Assembly: GCA_945897515.1 (NCBI GenBank)
Contig: CAMDFO010000014.1
Location: forward strand, 20,015-84,014
Origin: Rhodoplanes serenus
Lineage (GTDB): Bacteria; Pseudomonadota; Alphaproteobacteria; Rhizobiales; Xanthobacteraceae
Reading direction: 5' to 3'
Length of the DNA stretch: 64,000 nt
Below the pieces are notes generated by a model. That model made no database searches and was not told the origin of the DNA. It was given only the letters and a program-made list of their open reading frames with translations. Positions 1 to 8,963 of this stretch are shown piece after piece (position 1 is the stretch's first letter; each line of letters starts with the position of its first letter). The position numbers and the translations under genes are program-made.

Positions 1-2102
1 GGCCCGGTGTGCACGCCGTCATTACCGCGGCCGATGTCGTCGCGGCGCTTGGGCAAGTGCCGGTCATCACCATGCGACAGGAACTGCTGCCCGAGTTCGC
101 CGGCTACCAACAGCCGGTTATCGCCCACGACAAGGTCCGCTACGTTGGCGAGCCGCTTGCCGTTGTGGTCGCAGACAGCGCAGCTCTGGCAGAGGACGCG
201 CTGGAAGCGATCGTTCTCGATATCGAGGAGCTTGCGCCGGTGGCGGACCGCGCGCAGTCGCGCAGCGACCACAGTCGGCTGTTCGACGCCAGCAATCTGG
301 TCGGCACGCTGACCGCGCTCAAAGGCGATGCGGATGCTGCATTCAAGAATGCGGCCTATGTCCGTCGCGAACGCTTCGAGGTTCAGCGCTTCACGGCCGT
401 CCCGATGGAGTCGCGCGGCTTCGTTGCCGAATGGGACGACGCCAGCGGTCATCTCACCGTGTCCGGCACCGCCAAGGTGGCGTGGCACAACCGGCGCATG
501 CTGGCCAAGCACATGGGGCTTGCCGAAGACGCCATTACGATGATCGAGGCCGACGTCGGCGGCGGCTTCGGCGTGCGCGGCGAGTTCTATCCGGAGGATT
601 TCCTGGTTCCGTTCGCGGCGCGGCGGCTCAACCGGCCGGTGAAATGGATCGAAGACCGCCGCGAGCACCTGCTCGCGACCAACCATGCCCGCGATGCGGA
701 ATGCGAGTTGGAGATCGCCTGCGACTCCGACGGCACGATCCGAGGTTTGCGCGGGCATGGCGCGGTCGATCTCGGCGCCTACATCCGCACCAACGGCATT
801 ACGGCGGCCCGCAACATCGCGCAGGTGCTGTCGGGTCCGTACCGCATTCCCGATATCAAGATCGACATCGCGCTGCTGATGACCAACAAGACGCCGTCCG
901 GCACCTATCGCGGGCCAGGCCGCTTCGAGGCGGATTTCTTCCGCGAGCGGCTGTTCGATTTGGCCGCGAAGGATTTGGGGATCGACCGGGTGGAATTCCG
1001 CCGGCGCAATCTTGTGTCCGATGCCGAGATGCCCTGGAAGATGGCGACGGTGATGCCGCTGGATATCGGCACGGAGACCGACAACGGCGACTATGAGGTC
1101 ACGTTCGACCGCTGTCTTGACGAATTCGGCTGGAAGAAAAAGGTTGCGTTGCAAGGTCGGCTGATCGACGGCCGCTATCACGGCATCGCGGTCGGCTGCT
1201 ATCTCGAAGGCGGCGGCTCCGGCCCGCGCGAGAACACCCGGCTGGTGCTGGAAGCCGATGGCGCGGTGTCGGTCTATATCGGCTCGTCGGCAATCGGCCA
1301 GGGCATCGAAACGGTGTTCGCGCAAATTGCCGCCGACGCGCTCGACCTGCCAATGGACCGCATCCGCGGCGTGTTCCATGGCTCGACCACGCACGTGAAG
1401 CAGGGCTACGGGTCGTACAGCTCGCGCTCCACCGTGATGGGTGGCTCGGCGATCCTGGCCGCAGCGGCATCTTTGAAGGACGCGATCCGCGCGGCGGCGG
1501 CGAAGCGTTGCGGCTGCGAGGCCGCCAGCATTGCGCTCGACGGTGACAAGGCAATCGCTCCCGGTGGACGGTCAATCACGTTTGCGGAATTGGCCGTCGA
1601 TCAACTCTCTGCCGAAGGCACCTACGCCAGCAACAAGCGCACCTATAGTTACGGCACGCACGCCGCCCATGTTGCGGTCGATCCGGGGACCGGTCATGTC
1701 GCGTTGATCGACTACGTTGCGGCAGAGGATGTTGGCCGCATCATCAATCCGCTGACGCTGCATGGCCAGACCGTAGGCGCCATCGTGCAGGGGCTCGGCG
1801 GCGCGTTGCTGGAGGAACTCGTCCACGACGAGAACGGCCAGCTTCTGAACGGCTCGCTTGCCGAATACCTGTTGCCGACCGCAGGCGATTTCCCGGTGAT
1901 CCGCGCGGTCGCATTGGAGCTCAAGCCCGCGCCGCACAATCCGCTCGGCGCCAAGGGCGCGGGCGAGGGCGGCATTATTCCGGTTGGCGGCGTGATCGCG
2001 AACGCGGTTGCGAACGCGCTGTCGTCGCTCGGCGTCGAGCCACGCGCGTTGCCACTTTCGCCGCCGCGGGTGTGGGCGATGATCCAGGAGGCACGCGCCT
2101 AG
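1..2102 (+). CDS. Molybdenum hydroxylase large subunit (xanthine dehydrogenase family), 5' end cut by window
   Basis: The molybdopterin-binding catalytic subunit of a CoxL/XdhB-type hydroxylase. The frame is open at the left edge. Comparison with the paralogue at 4711 shows that about 70 N-terminal residues lie outside the window. Visible family marks are a glycine-rich DVGGGFG segment, the TYRGPGR loop near the cofactor, and near the C-terminus GAKGAGEGG, whose Glu is the usual general base. The AYxCSFR loop of true form I CO dehydrogenase is absent, so the substrate is probably an organic molecule such as an N-heterocycle or aldehyde. It resembles the subunit at 4711 along its whole length, pointing to duplication. 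Its FAD and 2Fe-2S partners may be upstream of the window or shared with the set at 3372-4714. Confidence 0.9.
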   Translation, partial: PGVHAVITAADVVAALGQVPVITMRQELLPEFAGYQQPVIAHDKVRYVGEPLAVVVADSAALAEDALEAIVLDIEELAPVADRAQSRSDHSRLFDASNLVGTLTALKGDADAAFKNAAYVRRERFEVQRFTAVPMESRGFVAEWDDASGHLTVSGTAKVAWHNRRMLAKHMGLAEDAITMIEADVGGGFGVRGEFYPEDFLVPFAARRLNRPVKWIEDRREHLLATNHARDAECELEIACDSDGTIRGLRGHGAVDLGAYIRTNGITAARNIAQVLSGPYRIPDIKIDIALLMTNKTPSGTYRGPGRFEADFFRERLFDLAAKDLGIDRVEFRRRNLVSDAEMPWKMATVMPLDIGTETDNGDYEVTFDRCLDEFGWKKKVALQGRLIDGRYHGIAVGCYLEGGGSGPRENTRLVLEADGAVSVYIGSSAIGQGIETVFAQIAADALDLPMDRIRGVFHGSTTHVKQGYGSYSSRSTVMGGSAILAAAASLKDAIRAAAAKRCGCEAASIALDGDKAIAPGGRSITFAELAVDQLSAEGTYASNKRTYSYGTHAAHVAVDPGTGHVALIDYVAAEDVGRIINPLTLHGQTVGAIVQGLGGALLEELVHDENGQLLNGSLAEYLLPTAGDFPVIRAVALELKPAPHNPLGAKGAGEGGIIPVGGVIANAVANALSSLGVEPRALPLSPPRVWAMIQEARA

Positions 2103-2110
2103 GTGGTTTC

Positions 2111-2232
2111 GTGTCCCGGACAAGCGAGCGTGAAGCGCGAGCGCCGATCCGGGATCCCGGTTTCTCGAAGCGCAAGCTGGGTCCCGGGTCTGCAGCGCAC
2201 CACCAAGAGGTGCTGCGCTGCGCCCGGGACAC
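2111..2232. repeat. Intergenic palindromic repeat, family A copy 1
   Basis: An intergenic element bounded by GTGTCCC at 2111-2117 and its reverse complement GGGACAC at 2226-2232, with further CCCGG-rich complementary stretches inside. A second copy of the same design lies at 7004-7113. Both begin GTGTCCCGGACAAG and both carry GTCCCGGGTCT in the second half. It lies between convergent genes and could fold into a long hairpin. Such REP-like extragenic elements are common in Bradyrhizobium-type genomes; that statement is from general knowledge. Confidence 0.7.
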
Positions 2233-2240
2233 GAACCGGC

Positions 2241-3230
2241 TCAAATCTTCGTCAGATCATACGTTGGCTTGGCGAACATCTCGTCCACATCGAGCTTCCG
2301 CGCCGACAGCCCTTGCTCGAACGAATAACGCATCAGCGTTTCCAGCGCATGGCGGTTTTCATGCGCGCCATAGGGCCAGAAATCCTCGCCCATGAATTTC
2401 CGCACCCGGTCGTATTCATGCACCGGCCACGGCAGCATGGTGGCGAGATGGCCGATCTGGCCCATCTCATGCAAGCATAGCGCCTTGGCCTTGAGGAACG
2501 CCTTGTACACGCTCACCGCTAGCCACGGGTCCTTCTCGACCAGCGAGCGCCGGATGCCGATGGCGTGCATGATCGGGAACAGCTTGGTCTTGTTGTAATA
2601 GGCCTCCTCGACCGCCGGATAGTCCGGGAACAGCCGCGCCACGTTTGGCACGCCGCGCAGGAAGCAGGTCGGCGCGCGTGCGCCGATTACGGCGTCGAGC
2701 TCGCCCTTCTCCAGCATGTCGGTCAGCGAGCGGTCGGTCGGAACCGCTTGCAGCTCGATGTCGTCCGGCAGCTTGATCTTGGCGCGCTCCTCGCGGCCGG
2801 GATCTTCCATGCCGCCGCGCCGCCAGCGGATGTCGCGCGGCTTCACGCCGTATTCTTCCTCCAGGATACCGCGCACCCAGACGTTGGCGGTCATCTGGTA
2901 TTCCGGCACGCCGATGATCTTGCCTTTGAGGTCGGCCGGCGTTTTGATCCCGCGGTCGGTGCGGATGTAGATGCTGGAGTGCCGGAACAGCCGCGACACG
3001 AAGGCCGGGATCGCGATGTAATGCGCCTCGCCGCGCGACGCCGTCATCAGGTAGCTGCTCATCGAGATTTCGGTGACGTCGAATTCCTGGAATTTGAACG
3101 CCCGGTGGAACGATTCTTCCGGCTCCAGCGGCACTGCCGTGACGTCGCAGCCCTCAATCGGCGCACGGCCGTCGAAGATCGCTATCGTGCGATCGTAGTG
3201 GCAGACGGCGAGGCTCAGCTTGACGGCCAT
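2241..3230 (-). CDS. 4,5-dihydroxyphthalate decarboxylase-like protein (periplasmic-binding-protein fold)
   Basis: A 329-residue protein of the family annotated as 4,5-dihydroxyphthalate decarboxylase or NMT1-like binding protein. Seen: an N-terminal strand with CHYDRT, the central block RHSSIYIRTDRGI then PADLKGK and IGVPEYQMTA, and a C-terminal EQGLSARKLDVDEMF typical of the family. Length matches the family. The longer upstream open frame is ignored because ATG at 3230 follows a good GGAGAACGAAA ribosome site. There is no signal peptide, which argues for a cytoplasmic enzyme rather than a transport receptor. It is antisense to and between two molybdenum-hydroxylase genes and diverges from the FAD subunit at 3372. 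It has paralogues at 8964 and 36608. The actual substrate is unknown. Confidence 0.8.
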   Translation of the reverse strand: MAVKLSLAVCHYDRTIAIFDGRAPIEGCDVTAVPLEPEESFHRAFKFQEFDVTEISMSSYLMTASRGEAHYIAIPAFVSRLFRHSSIYIRTDRGIKTPADLKGKIIGVPEYQMTANVWVRGILEEEYGVKPRDIRWRRGGMEDPGREERAKIKLPDDIELQAVPTDRSLTDMLEKGELDAVIGARAPTCFLRGVPNVARLFPDYPAVEEAYYNKTKLFPIMHAIGIRRSLVEKDPWLAVSVYKAFLKAKALCLHEMGQIGHLATMLPWPVHEYDRVRKFMGEDFWPYGAHENRHALETLMRYSFEQGLSARKLDVDEMFAKPTYDLTKI

Positions 3231-3246
3231 TTTCGTTCTCCGGAGA

Positions 3247-3262
3247 GGGCGGCATGCCGCCC
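3247..3262. promoter_or_regulatory. Perfect 16-bp palindrome in divergent promoter region
   Basis: GGGCGGCATGCCGCCC reads the same on both strands and lies in the 141-bp gap between the divergent genes starting at 3230 and 3372. Position and symmetry suit an operator for a dimeric regulator, but GC-rich palindromes also occur by chance in this genome. No regulator gene is adjacent. Confidence 0.3.
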
Positions 3263-3371
3263 GATCATGGTGCGTGTGCGGGGTCGCGCGTTGACGCGCC
3301 CGGCCGGGGTGGCGATAGTAGCGCGCGCCTGCCGAACGTTTCCAGCGTGGTCGAAGGTTGATGCGTCTCCC

Positions 3372-4229
3372 ATGAAAATGCCCGCCTTCGAGTACGCCTG
3401 CCCGGAAACGCTCGCCGAGGCGGTTGCTCTGCTCGCCTCGCACGACGGCGAGGCGAAACCCATCGCCGGCGGCCAGAGCCTGCTGCCGATGATGGCGTTT
3501 CGCGTGGCACAGCCCACGCTGCTGGTCGATCTGCGCAAGCTCGCCGAGCTTCGTGGGATCAGGATATCGAGCGACGGCGTCCGGCTCGGCGCCTTGGTGC
3601 GCTGGCGGGACATCCAGGACGATGCGCGGCTCGCCACGGCGCATCCGTTGCTGGCGGACGCCATCAAGCACGTCGCGCATTATCAGGTGCGCAACCGCGG
3701 CACTGTCGGCGGCAGCATGGCGCATGCCGATCCGGCGTCCGAAATGCCCGGTGTGGCGGTGACCTGCGATGCCGAGATCGCCGTGAGGGGAAAGTCCGGC
3801 ACGCGCACCATCAAGGCCGCGGATTTCTTCCTTGGCGCGCTGACGACGGCGCTCGCGCCGGACGAGATCATCACCGAGGTACGGCTGCCGGCTTGGCCGG
3901 CCAACCGGCGCCACGGCTTCCAGGAGTTTGCCCGGCGGCGCGGCGATTTCGCCATGTCCGGCGTGGCGCTGTTCTACGATCTCGATGCGGGCGGCAAGGC
4001 GGCCAACGCCCATGTCGGCGTGATCGGGGTCGGCGATCATCCGAAGCGGCTGGCTGCGGTGGAAGCCGTGGTCAACGGCCAGACTGTCGATGAAGCAACC
4101 ATCGCGAAGGCAGTCGCGGCAGCATCCGCCGCGGTCGAGCCGCCCGACGATATCCACGCCAGCGCCGCGTACCGAAAAGCCTTGACCGGCACGCTGGTCG
4201 AACGCGCCTTGCGCAGCGCAGCCGCTTAA
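3372..4229 (+). CDS. Molybdenum hydroxylase FAD-binding (medium) subunit, CoxM/XdhB-like
   Basis: A 285-residue FAD subunit that carries electrons from the 2Fe-2S subunit to an acceptor. Seen: the FAD pyrophosphate loop AGGQSLLPMM near residue 35 and the second FAD motif GTVGGSMAHADPASE near residue 112, followed by the C-terminal CO_deh_flav_C region. Length is normal for the family. The start at 3372 (MKMPAFEY) is chosen because the sequence upstream in frame has no family similarity; its ribosome site is weak. It is followed after 8 bases by the 2Fe-2S gene, and with 4238 and 4711 forms a complete M-S-L set transcribed together. Confidence 0.92.
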   Translation: MKMPAFEYACPETLAEAVALLASHDGEAKPIAGGQSLLPMMAFRVAQPTLLVDLRKLAELRGIRISSDGVRLGALVRWRDIQDDARLATAHPLLADAIKHVAHYQVRNRGTVGGSMAHADPASEMPGVAVTCDAEIAVRGKSGTRTIKAADFFLGALTTALAPDEIITEVRLPAWPANRRHGFQEFARRRGDFAMSGVALFYDLDAGGKAANAHVGVIGVGDHPKRLAAVEAVVNGQTVDEATIAKAVAAASAAVEPPDDIHASAAYRKALTGTLVERALRSAAA

Positions 4230-4237
4230 GGAGCGAC

Positions 4238-4714
4238 ATGGCCGTCCAGTTCGAAGTCAACGGAAAGCCGGTGAGTGTGGAGGTCGAACCACGTCTGACG
4301 CTGGCCGATTGCCTACGTCATCACCTTCGGCTGACCGGCACGCATGTCGGCTGCGAGCATGGTGTGTGCGGTGCCTGCACGGTGATTGTGAACGGCGACG
4401 CGGTGCGCTCCTGTCTGATGTTGGCGGTGCAGGCCGAAGGCGCCAAGGTCACGACCGTCGAAGGCCTCTCCAACGATGCCGATCTTACTCCGCTGCAAAA
4501 ATCCTTCCGCAAGCATCACGCCCTGCAATGTGGGTTCTGCACGCCGGGGATGATCACCACGGCGCACGCACTTCTCAGTGAGGAGCCAGACTGCGACGCC
4601 GACCGCGTGCGCGAAGTGCTGTCCGGCAACATCTGCCGCTGCACCGGCTATATCGGCATCGTCGAGGCTGTGCTCGACGCGCGTTCGGCGTACAAGAAGG
4701 CGCCCGCGCCATGA
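4238..4714 (+). CDS. Molybdenum hydroxylase 2Fe-2S (small) subunit, CoxS-like
   Basis: A 158-residue electron-transfer subunit with two [2Fe-2S] clusters. The N-terminal plant-ferredoxin-type cluster is ligated by CEHGVCGAC with a further Cys in VRSC. The C-terminal cluster uses CGFCTPGM and CRCTGY. Start ATG has a clear AAGGAG ribosome site. Its last four bases (ATGA) overlap the start of the large subunit at 4711, so the two are translationally coupled. Length is that of the family. Confidence 0.95.
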   Translation: MAVQFEVNGKPVSVEVEPRLTLADCLRHHLRLTGTHVGCEHGVCGACTVIVNGDAVRSCLMLAVQAEGAKVTTVEGLSNDADLTPLQKSFRKHHALQCGFCTPGMITTAHALLSEEPDCDADRVREVLSGNICRCTGYIGIVEAVLDARSAYKKAPAP

Positions 4715-6993
4715 AGAACACCTTCATCGGGACGTCGATGGAGCGGCGCGAGGATTTGCGCTTCCTGCGTGGCAAGGGAATCTACGTCGACGATCTCGCC
4801 CCGAGCAATCTGCTCTACGCCGTGATCATGCGTAGCAACATCGCGCATGGGCGGCTCAAGTCGATCGATGCTTCGGCCGCGCTGAAAATCCCCGGCGTGC
4901 ATTCGGTCATCACCGCCAAGGACATGCCGGGCGGCCCGCCGATCATCCCGATGCGTCTGCAGCCGCTGCCGGAGTTCAAGCCGTTCGAGCAACTGGTCAT
5001 CGCCGACGATAAGGTGCGCTATGTCGGCGAGCCGCTGGCGATGGTGCTGGCCGAGAGCGTCGCCATCGGCGAGGACGCGCTTGAAGTCATCGCGCTCGAG
5101 ATCGAAGACCTGCCTGCGGTGCCGGACTGGCGCGCTGCGGAGAAGAACGAAAGCCTGTTGTTCGAGCCGGCAGGAAGCAACCGTGCGCTAACCTTCGAGG
5201 CACGCAAGGGCGACGCCGATGCCGCCTTCAAGAATGCGCCGTATGTCCGGCGCGAGCAGCTCCGCACCGGGCGGCACTTCGGCCTCACGCTGGAACCGCG
5301 CGGCGTCATGGCCGAATGGGATGCGGCGAGCGGCCATCTGACCGTGTCGGGCGCAGCCAAGGTGCCGTTCTTCAATCGCCGTATTCTGGCGAAGCAGATC
5401 GGGCTGCCCGAAGAAGCCATCACCATGATCGAGAACGACGTCGGTGGCGGTTATGGCGCGCGCGGCGAGTTCTATCCCGAGGATTTCCTGATTCCGTTCG
5501 CGGCGCGCCACGTCAACCGTCCAGTGAAATGGATCGAGGATCGCCGCGAGAATCTGATCGCGATGAATCATGCCCGCGAGTCCGAGGCCGACATCGAGAT
5601 CGCTTGCGAGCGCGACGGCACCATCATCGGGCTGCGTGGCTTCGTGCATACCGACATGGGCGCCTATATGCGCACCAACGGCGCGGTCGGCGCACGCAAC
5701 ATCCCACAGTTCATGGGCGGGCCGTATCGCGTCCCGCACGTCAAGATCGACTCGCTGCTCTGGATGACCAACAAGACGCCGGTCGGGACCTATCGCGGGC
5801 CGGGCCGGTACGAAGGCAGCTTCTACATCGAGCGGCTGCTCGACATGGTGGCGCATGATCTCGGCATCGACCGCGTGGAATTGCGCCGCCGCAACCTGAT
5901 CACCAGCGCGGAGCAGCCCTACGAAATCGCGACGGTGCAGCCGACCGATGCCAGAGACCAGTACGACAGCGGCGACTACGAGCAGGCGCTCGATCGCTGT
6001 CTGAAGGAGTTCGGCTGGAACGACAAGGCGAAGCTGCAAGGCAAACTGATCGACGGCCGCTATCACGGCCTTGCGGTCTGCTGTTTTGTCGAGGGCGGCG
6101 CGGCCGGACCGAAGGAAAGCGCGCGGCTTGAGATCAACTCCGATGGTACGATCTCGGTGTTCATGGGCTCGTCCGCGGTCGGGCAGGGCGTCGAGACGGT
6201 GTTCGCGCAGATCGCCGCCGACGCGCTCGAGGTGCCGGTCGACCGGATTTCGCATGTCCATCATGGCTCGACGACCACGGTGAGCGACGGCTACGGCGCT
6301 TACCATTCGCGCTCGGTGGTGATGGGTGGCTCGGCACTGCTCGATGCCGCGACGAAATTCCAGGCGGCGATCAAGGACGCCGCAGCCAAGCGGCTCGGCT
6401 GCAACGCGTCCGAGGTCCGGCTTGGCGAGGACAAAGTTTTTGGTCCGGGCGGCAAGTCCCTGCTGCTGGCGGAGCTTGCCGGCCTGACGGTAGAAGGCGC
6501 ATTCCTCAACAAGAAGCACACCTACAGCTACGGCACTCATGCGGCGCACATCACCGTCGATGCGAAGCTGGGACAGGTGCAGATCGTCGATTACATGGTG
6601 GTGCAGGACGTCGGCCGGGCGATCAATCCAATGACGCTGCGCGGACAGATCATCGGTTCGCTGGTGCAGGGGCTTGGCGGGGCGATGCTGGAGCACCTGC
6701 AATACGACGAGCAGGGCCAGTTCCTCACCGGCACGCTCGCGGATTATCTGCTTCCGACCGCCGGCGACTTTCCCAACCTGCGCTGCATCGTGACCGAGGA
6801 TCACCCCTCGCCGATCAATCCGCTCGGCGCTAAGGGTGCGGGGGAGGGTGGCATCGTCGCCGCCGGTGGCGTCATGGCGAATGCTGTGGCGAACGCCTTG
6901 CAGTCGTTCGGAGTGCAGCCTCGCCAACTGCCGCTGACGCCGACCTACATCTGGGAACTGGTGCAGGCCGGCCAGCGCCAGGCGGCGGAGTGA
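4711..6993 (+). CDS. Molybdenum hydroxylase large (molybdopterin) subunit
   Basis: A 760-residue catalytic subunit completing the M-S-L set begun at 3372. Seen in order: N-terminal MERREDLRFLRGKG (start of the a/b hammerhead domain), DVGGGYGARGEFYPEDF near residue 245, TYRGPGR near residue 360, GQGVETVFAQIAADAL near residue 490, and GAKGAGEGG with the likely catalytic Glu near residue 710. The TYRGPGR loop lacks the Cys of form I CO dehydrogenase. It is closely related to the truncated gene at the window start. The ATG overlaps the stop of the small subunit by four bases. The substrate cannot be told from sequence. Confidence 0.93.
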   Translation: MKNTFIGTSMERREDLRFLRGKGIYVDDLAPSNLLYAVIMRSNIAHGRLKSIDASAALKIPGVHSVITAKDMPGGPPIIPMRLQPLPEFKPFEQLVIADDKVRYVGEPLAMVLAESVAIGEDALEVIALEIEDLPAVPDWRAAEKNESLLFEPAGSNRALTFEARKGDADAAFKNAPYVRREQLRTGRHFGLTLEPRGVMAEWDAASGHLTVSGAAKVPFFNRRILAKQIGLPEEAITMIENDVGGGYGARGEFYPEDFLIPFAARHVNRPVKWIEDRRENLIAMNHARESEADIEIACERDGTIIGLRGFVHTDMGAYMRTNGAVGARNIPQFMGGPYRVPHVKIDSLLWMTNKTPVGTYRGPGRYEGSFYIERLLDMVAHDLGIDRVELRRRNLITSAEQPYEIATVQPTDARDQYDSGDYEQALDRCLKEFGWNDKAKLQGKLIDGRYHGLAVCCFVEGGAAGPKESARLEINSDGTISVFMGSSAVGQGVETVFAQIAADALEVPVDRISHVHHGSTTTVSDGYGAYHSRSVVMGGSALLDAATKFQAAIKDAAAKRLGCNASEVRLGEDKVFGPGGKSLLLAELAGLTVEGAFLNKKHTYSYGTHAAHITVDAKLGQVQIVDYMVVQDVGRAINPMTLRGQIIGSLVQGLGGAMLEHLQYDEQGQFLTGTLADYLLPTAGDFPNLRCIVTEDHPSPINPLGAKGAGEGGIVAAGGVMANAVANALQSFGVQPRQLPLTPTYIWELVQAGQRQAAE

Positions 6994-7003
6994 CTCTCCA
7001 CGC

Positions 7004-7113
7004 GTGTCCCGGACAAGGCGCAGCGCGAAGCGTTGCGCCGCCGATCCAGGACCCAGCTTGCTTTGTCGACAGAAACCGGGGTCCCGGGTCTCGCTATCGC
7101 TCGCCCTGGACAC
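7004..7113. repeat. Intergenic palindromic repeat, family A copy 2
   Basis: Begins GTGTCCCGGACAAG and ends CCTGGACAC, closely matching in design the copy at 2111-2232. It lies between the large subunit ending at 6993 and the cupin starting at 7189. Here the two genes face the same way, so the element would sit within or at the end of the transcript. Confidence 0.65.
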
Positions 7114-7188
7114 AAAAGCGGCTTCGTTGACGCCCTTGTCCCGCAAGCCTAAATTTCATCCAACCATCGCAATCGACAGGAGTATCCC

Positions 7189-7719
7189 ATGGCCGTTGCA
7201 AGGCATCCGCGACCGAAGGAACTCGAAGGTGTCCCGGTCGAAGAGATCATGAAGAAATACGTCGGCCGCTTCCACGAGAAGGTGGGTGACTGGGCGGCGT
7301 TCGAGGACGCCAAGATCGAAGGCTTCAAGCGCGCGCAGCACCGTTTCATCGGCGCCGGCGGCTCGGGCAAGCACGGCGATACGTCGGCGATACCGCCGGC
7401 GGGCTTTACGCTCTCGATCATGTATGTGCCGGTCGGTCAGGGCAACGCCGCGCACACCCATGAGGTCGAGGAATGTTTCTTCGTCCTCAAGGGTACCGTG
7501 ACGGTGTTCGTCGAGGACGAGACCGGCAAGCGGGTCTCCACGCGGCTCGGTCCCTGGGACTGTATCTCCTGTCCGGCCGGCGTGATCCACGGTTACCAGA
7601 ACGATGGAGTCGAGCCGCTGTTCATGCAGGTGATGCTCGGGCGGGGCAAGCCAGAGACCATGGGCTATGCCGACGAGGAGCTGTTCAAGCGCCGCGCGGA
7701 TCACCTCAAGCCGGTGTAG
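7189..7719 (+). CDS. Cupin-domain protein
   Basis: A 176-residue single-domain cupin. Both cupin motifs are complete: GNAAHTHEVEECFFVLKG near residues 85-102 (two His and one Glu as metal ligands) and GPWDCISCPAGVIHGYQN near residues 122-139 (third His). A metal-dependent dioxygenase, isomerase or ligand-binding role is possible; the reaction is unknown. The ATG follows an AGGAG site. It lies downstream of the molybdenum-hydroxylase set on the same strand, separated by a palindromic repeat, so co-transcription is possible but not certain. Confidence 0.85.
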   Translation: MAVARHPRPKELEGVPVEEIMKKYVGRFHEKVGDWAAFEDAKIEGFKRAQHRFIGAGGSGKHGDTSAIPPAGFTLSIMYVPVGQGNAAHTHEVEECFFVLKGTVTVFVEDETGKRVSTRLGPWDCISCPAGVIHGYQNDGVEPLFMQVMLGRGKPETMGYADEELFKRRADHLKPV

Positions 7720-7750
7720 TGTAAAAGCGCGAGCAGCAAAAAAAGATGCT

Positions 7751-7833
7751 GTCATGCCCGGCGAAAGCGGGGCATCCAGTTTTCAGCCCATAAAACCGAT
7801 AAGACTGGATCGCCCGCCTTCGCGGGCGATGAC
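7751..7833. repeat. Intergenic palindromic repeat, family B
   Basis: An extragenic element running from GTCATGCCCGGCGAAAGCGG to GGGCGATGAC, so its outer ends are roughly complementary. It contains a perfect hairpin at 7811-7828 (CGCCCGC, loop CTTC, GCGGGCG). It lies between convergent genes ending at 7719 and 7859, where it could help end both transcripts although there is no T-run. The type is widespread in Bradyrhizobium-like genomes by general knowledge. Confidence 0.6.
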
Positions 7834-7858
7834 AACCGTTGTGCGGTGAGCGGTCGGT

Positions 7859-8833
7859 TCAATCCGCCTTTGCGCCCGACAGCTTGATCACCTCGGCCCA
7901 CTTCTCGGTCTCGGAATCCAGGAACGCTTGAACGTCCTTCTCCACCGCTGTGCCAGGCTCCGAACCCAGGTCGGCCAATCGCTTCACGATGTCCGGTGAC
8001 GCCATCACCTTGGCGACTTCGGCGCGCAGCTTGGCGAGCACCGGCGCTGGTGTTTTGGCGGGCGCCACCAGCGCAACCCATGACGACGCGTCGAAGCCGG
8101 ACAGGCCCTGCTCCGCGACGGTCGGCAGGTTTGACAGAGCCGATGCGCGCTTCGCGCCGGCGTTGGCCAGTGCGCGCACCTTGCTGCCGCTGATCTGGGG
8201 CAGGCTGCCCGGCAGAAGGTCGAACATCATCTGGATGTGGCCGCCGACCAGGTCGTTCATCGCCGGACCGGCGCCGCGATAGGGAACGTGGGTAATCTCG
8301 ATCTTGGCCATGGTCTTGAACAGTTCGCCCGAGAGATGGGCCGTCGAGCCGACGCCCTGGGAGGCGAAGTGAATCTTGCCGGGCTGCTTCTTGGCGAGTT
8401 CGATCAGCTCCTTGACGTTGTTGGCCGGCACCGACGGATGGACCATCAGCACGATCGGCGTGCGCGCGAAGAGGGCGATCGGAACGAAATCCCTCTTAGG
8501 ATCGAACGGCAACCCCTTGGTGAACAGCGTCGGATTGGTCACCAGAGGGCCGGGCGCGGTAAACAGAAGTGTATAGCCGTCGGGGTCGGACTTCGCGACC
8601 GCATCCGCTCCGGTGTTGCCGCCGGCTCCGGAACGGTTTTCGACAATGAACTGGCCGCCGACGTTCTCCGTCAGCTTCTGCGCCATCATGCGCGACGTGA
8701 TGTCCACCGATCCGCCGGGCGGGAACGGATTGATGATCCTCACCACCCGTTCGGGATAGTTCTGCGCCTGGGCCGGCACGGCAAGCGCGATCAGCGACGC
8801 GGCGGCGATGGCAAATCGGCGGAGAACGGACAT
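7859..8833 (-). CDS. Bug/TctC-family periplasmic binding protein
   Basis: A 324-residue receptor of the tripartite tricarboxylate transporter (Bug) family, which captures carboxylic acids in the periplasm for TctA/TctB-type permeases. Seen: signal peptide cut after AQA at residue 23, then YPERVVRIINPFPPGGSVD, and the family block VGSTAHLSGELF. Start ATG at 8833 has an AGGAG site and gives a normal signal peptide; the frame extends upstream but that part has no family features. It has no TctA/TctB beside it. It diverges from the decarboxylase-like gene at 8964 across a gap with an inverted repeat. Confidence 0.92.
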   Translation of the reverse strand: MSVLRRFAIAAASLIALAVPAQAQNYPERVVRIINPFPPGGSVDITSRMMAQKLTENVGGQFIVENRSGAGGNTGADAVAKSDPDGYTLLFTAPGPLVTNPTLFTKGLPFDPKRDFVPIALFARTPIVLMVHPSVPANNVKELIELAKKQPGKIHFASQGVGSTAHLSGELFKTMAKIEITHVPYRGAGPAMNDLVGGHIQMMFDLLPGSLPQISGSKVRALANAGAKRASALSNLPTVAEQGLSGFDASSWVALVAPAKTPAPVLAKLRAEVAKVMASPDIVKRLADLGSEPGTAVEKDVQAFLDSETEKWAEVIKLSGAKAD

Positions 8834-8851
8834 CGTGAAGGCTCCTGCTGT

Positions 8852-8886
8852 GCGGATAGAATGCGCAAAGCGTATGCCATATCCGC
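8852..8886. promoter_or_regulatory. Inverted repeat in divergent promoter region
   Basis: GCGGATA at 8852-8858 and TATCCGC at 8880-8886 are exact reverse complements separated by 21 bases, between the divergent starts at 8833 and 8964. A possible operator or promoter dyad. A TTGACA hexamer lies at 8909-8914 with no convincing -10 partner. Confidence 0.3.
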
Positions 8887-8963
8887 AAGGGCTGCCAGCG
8901 CGCCCGCCTTGACAGTATGTCGCTGCGCCGACAGGTTGCGGGATCAGCAGGACGAGGAATTTT

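Noticed and set aside
1..6993. Aerobic CO dehydrogenase (cox) operon
   Set aside because: The subunit types match, but the large subunits lack the AYxCSFR loop of true CO dehydrogenase and have TYRGPGR, so CO oxidation is not supported.
5188..7146. A 652-codon open frame antisense to the molybdenum-hydroxylase large subunit
   Set aside because: Shadow frame; the sense strand encodes a full-length conserved enzyme.
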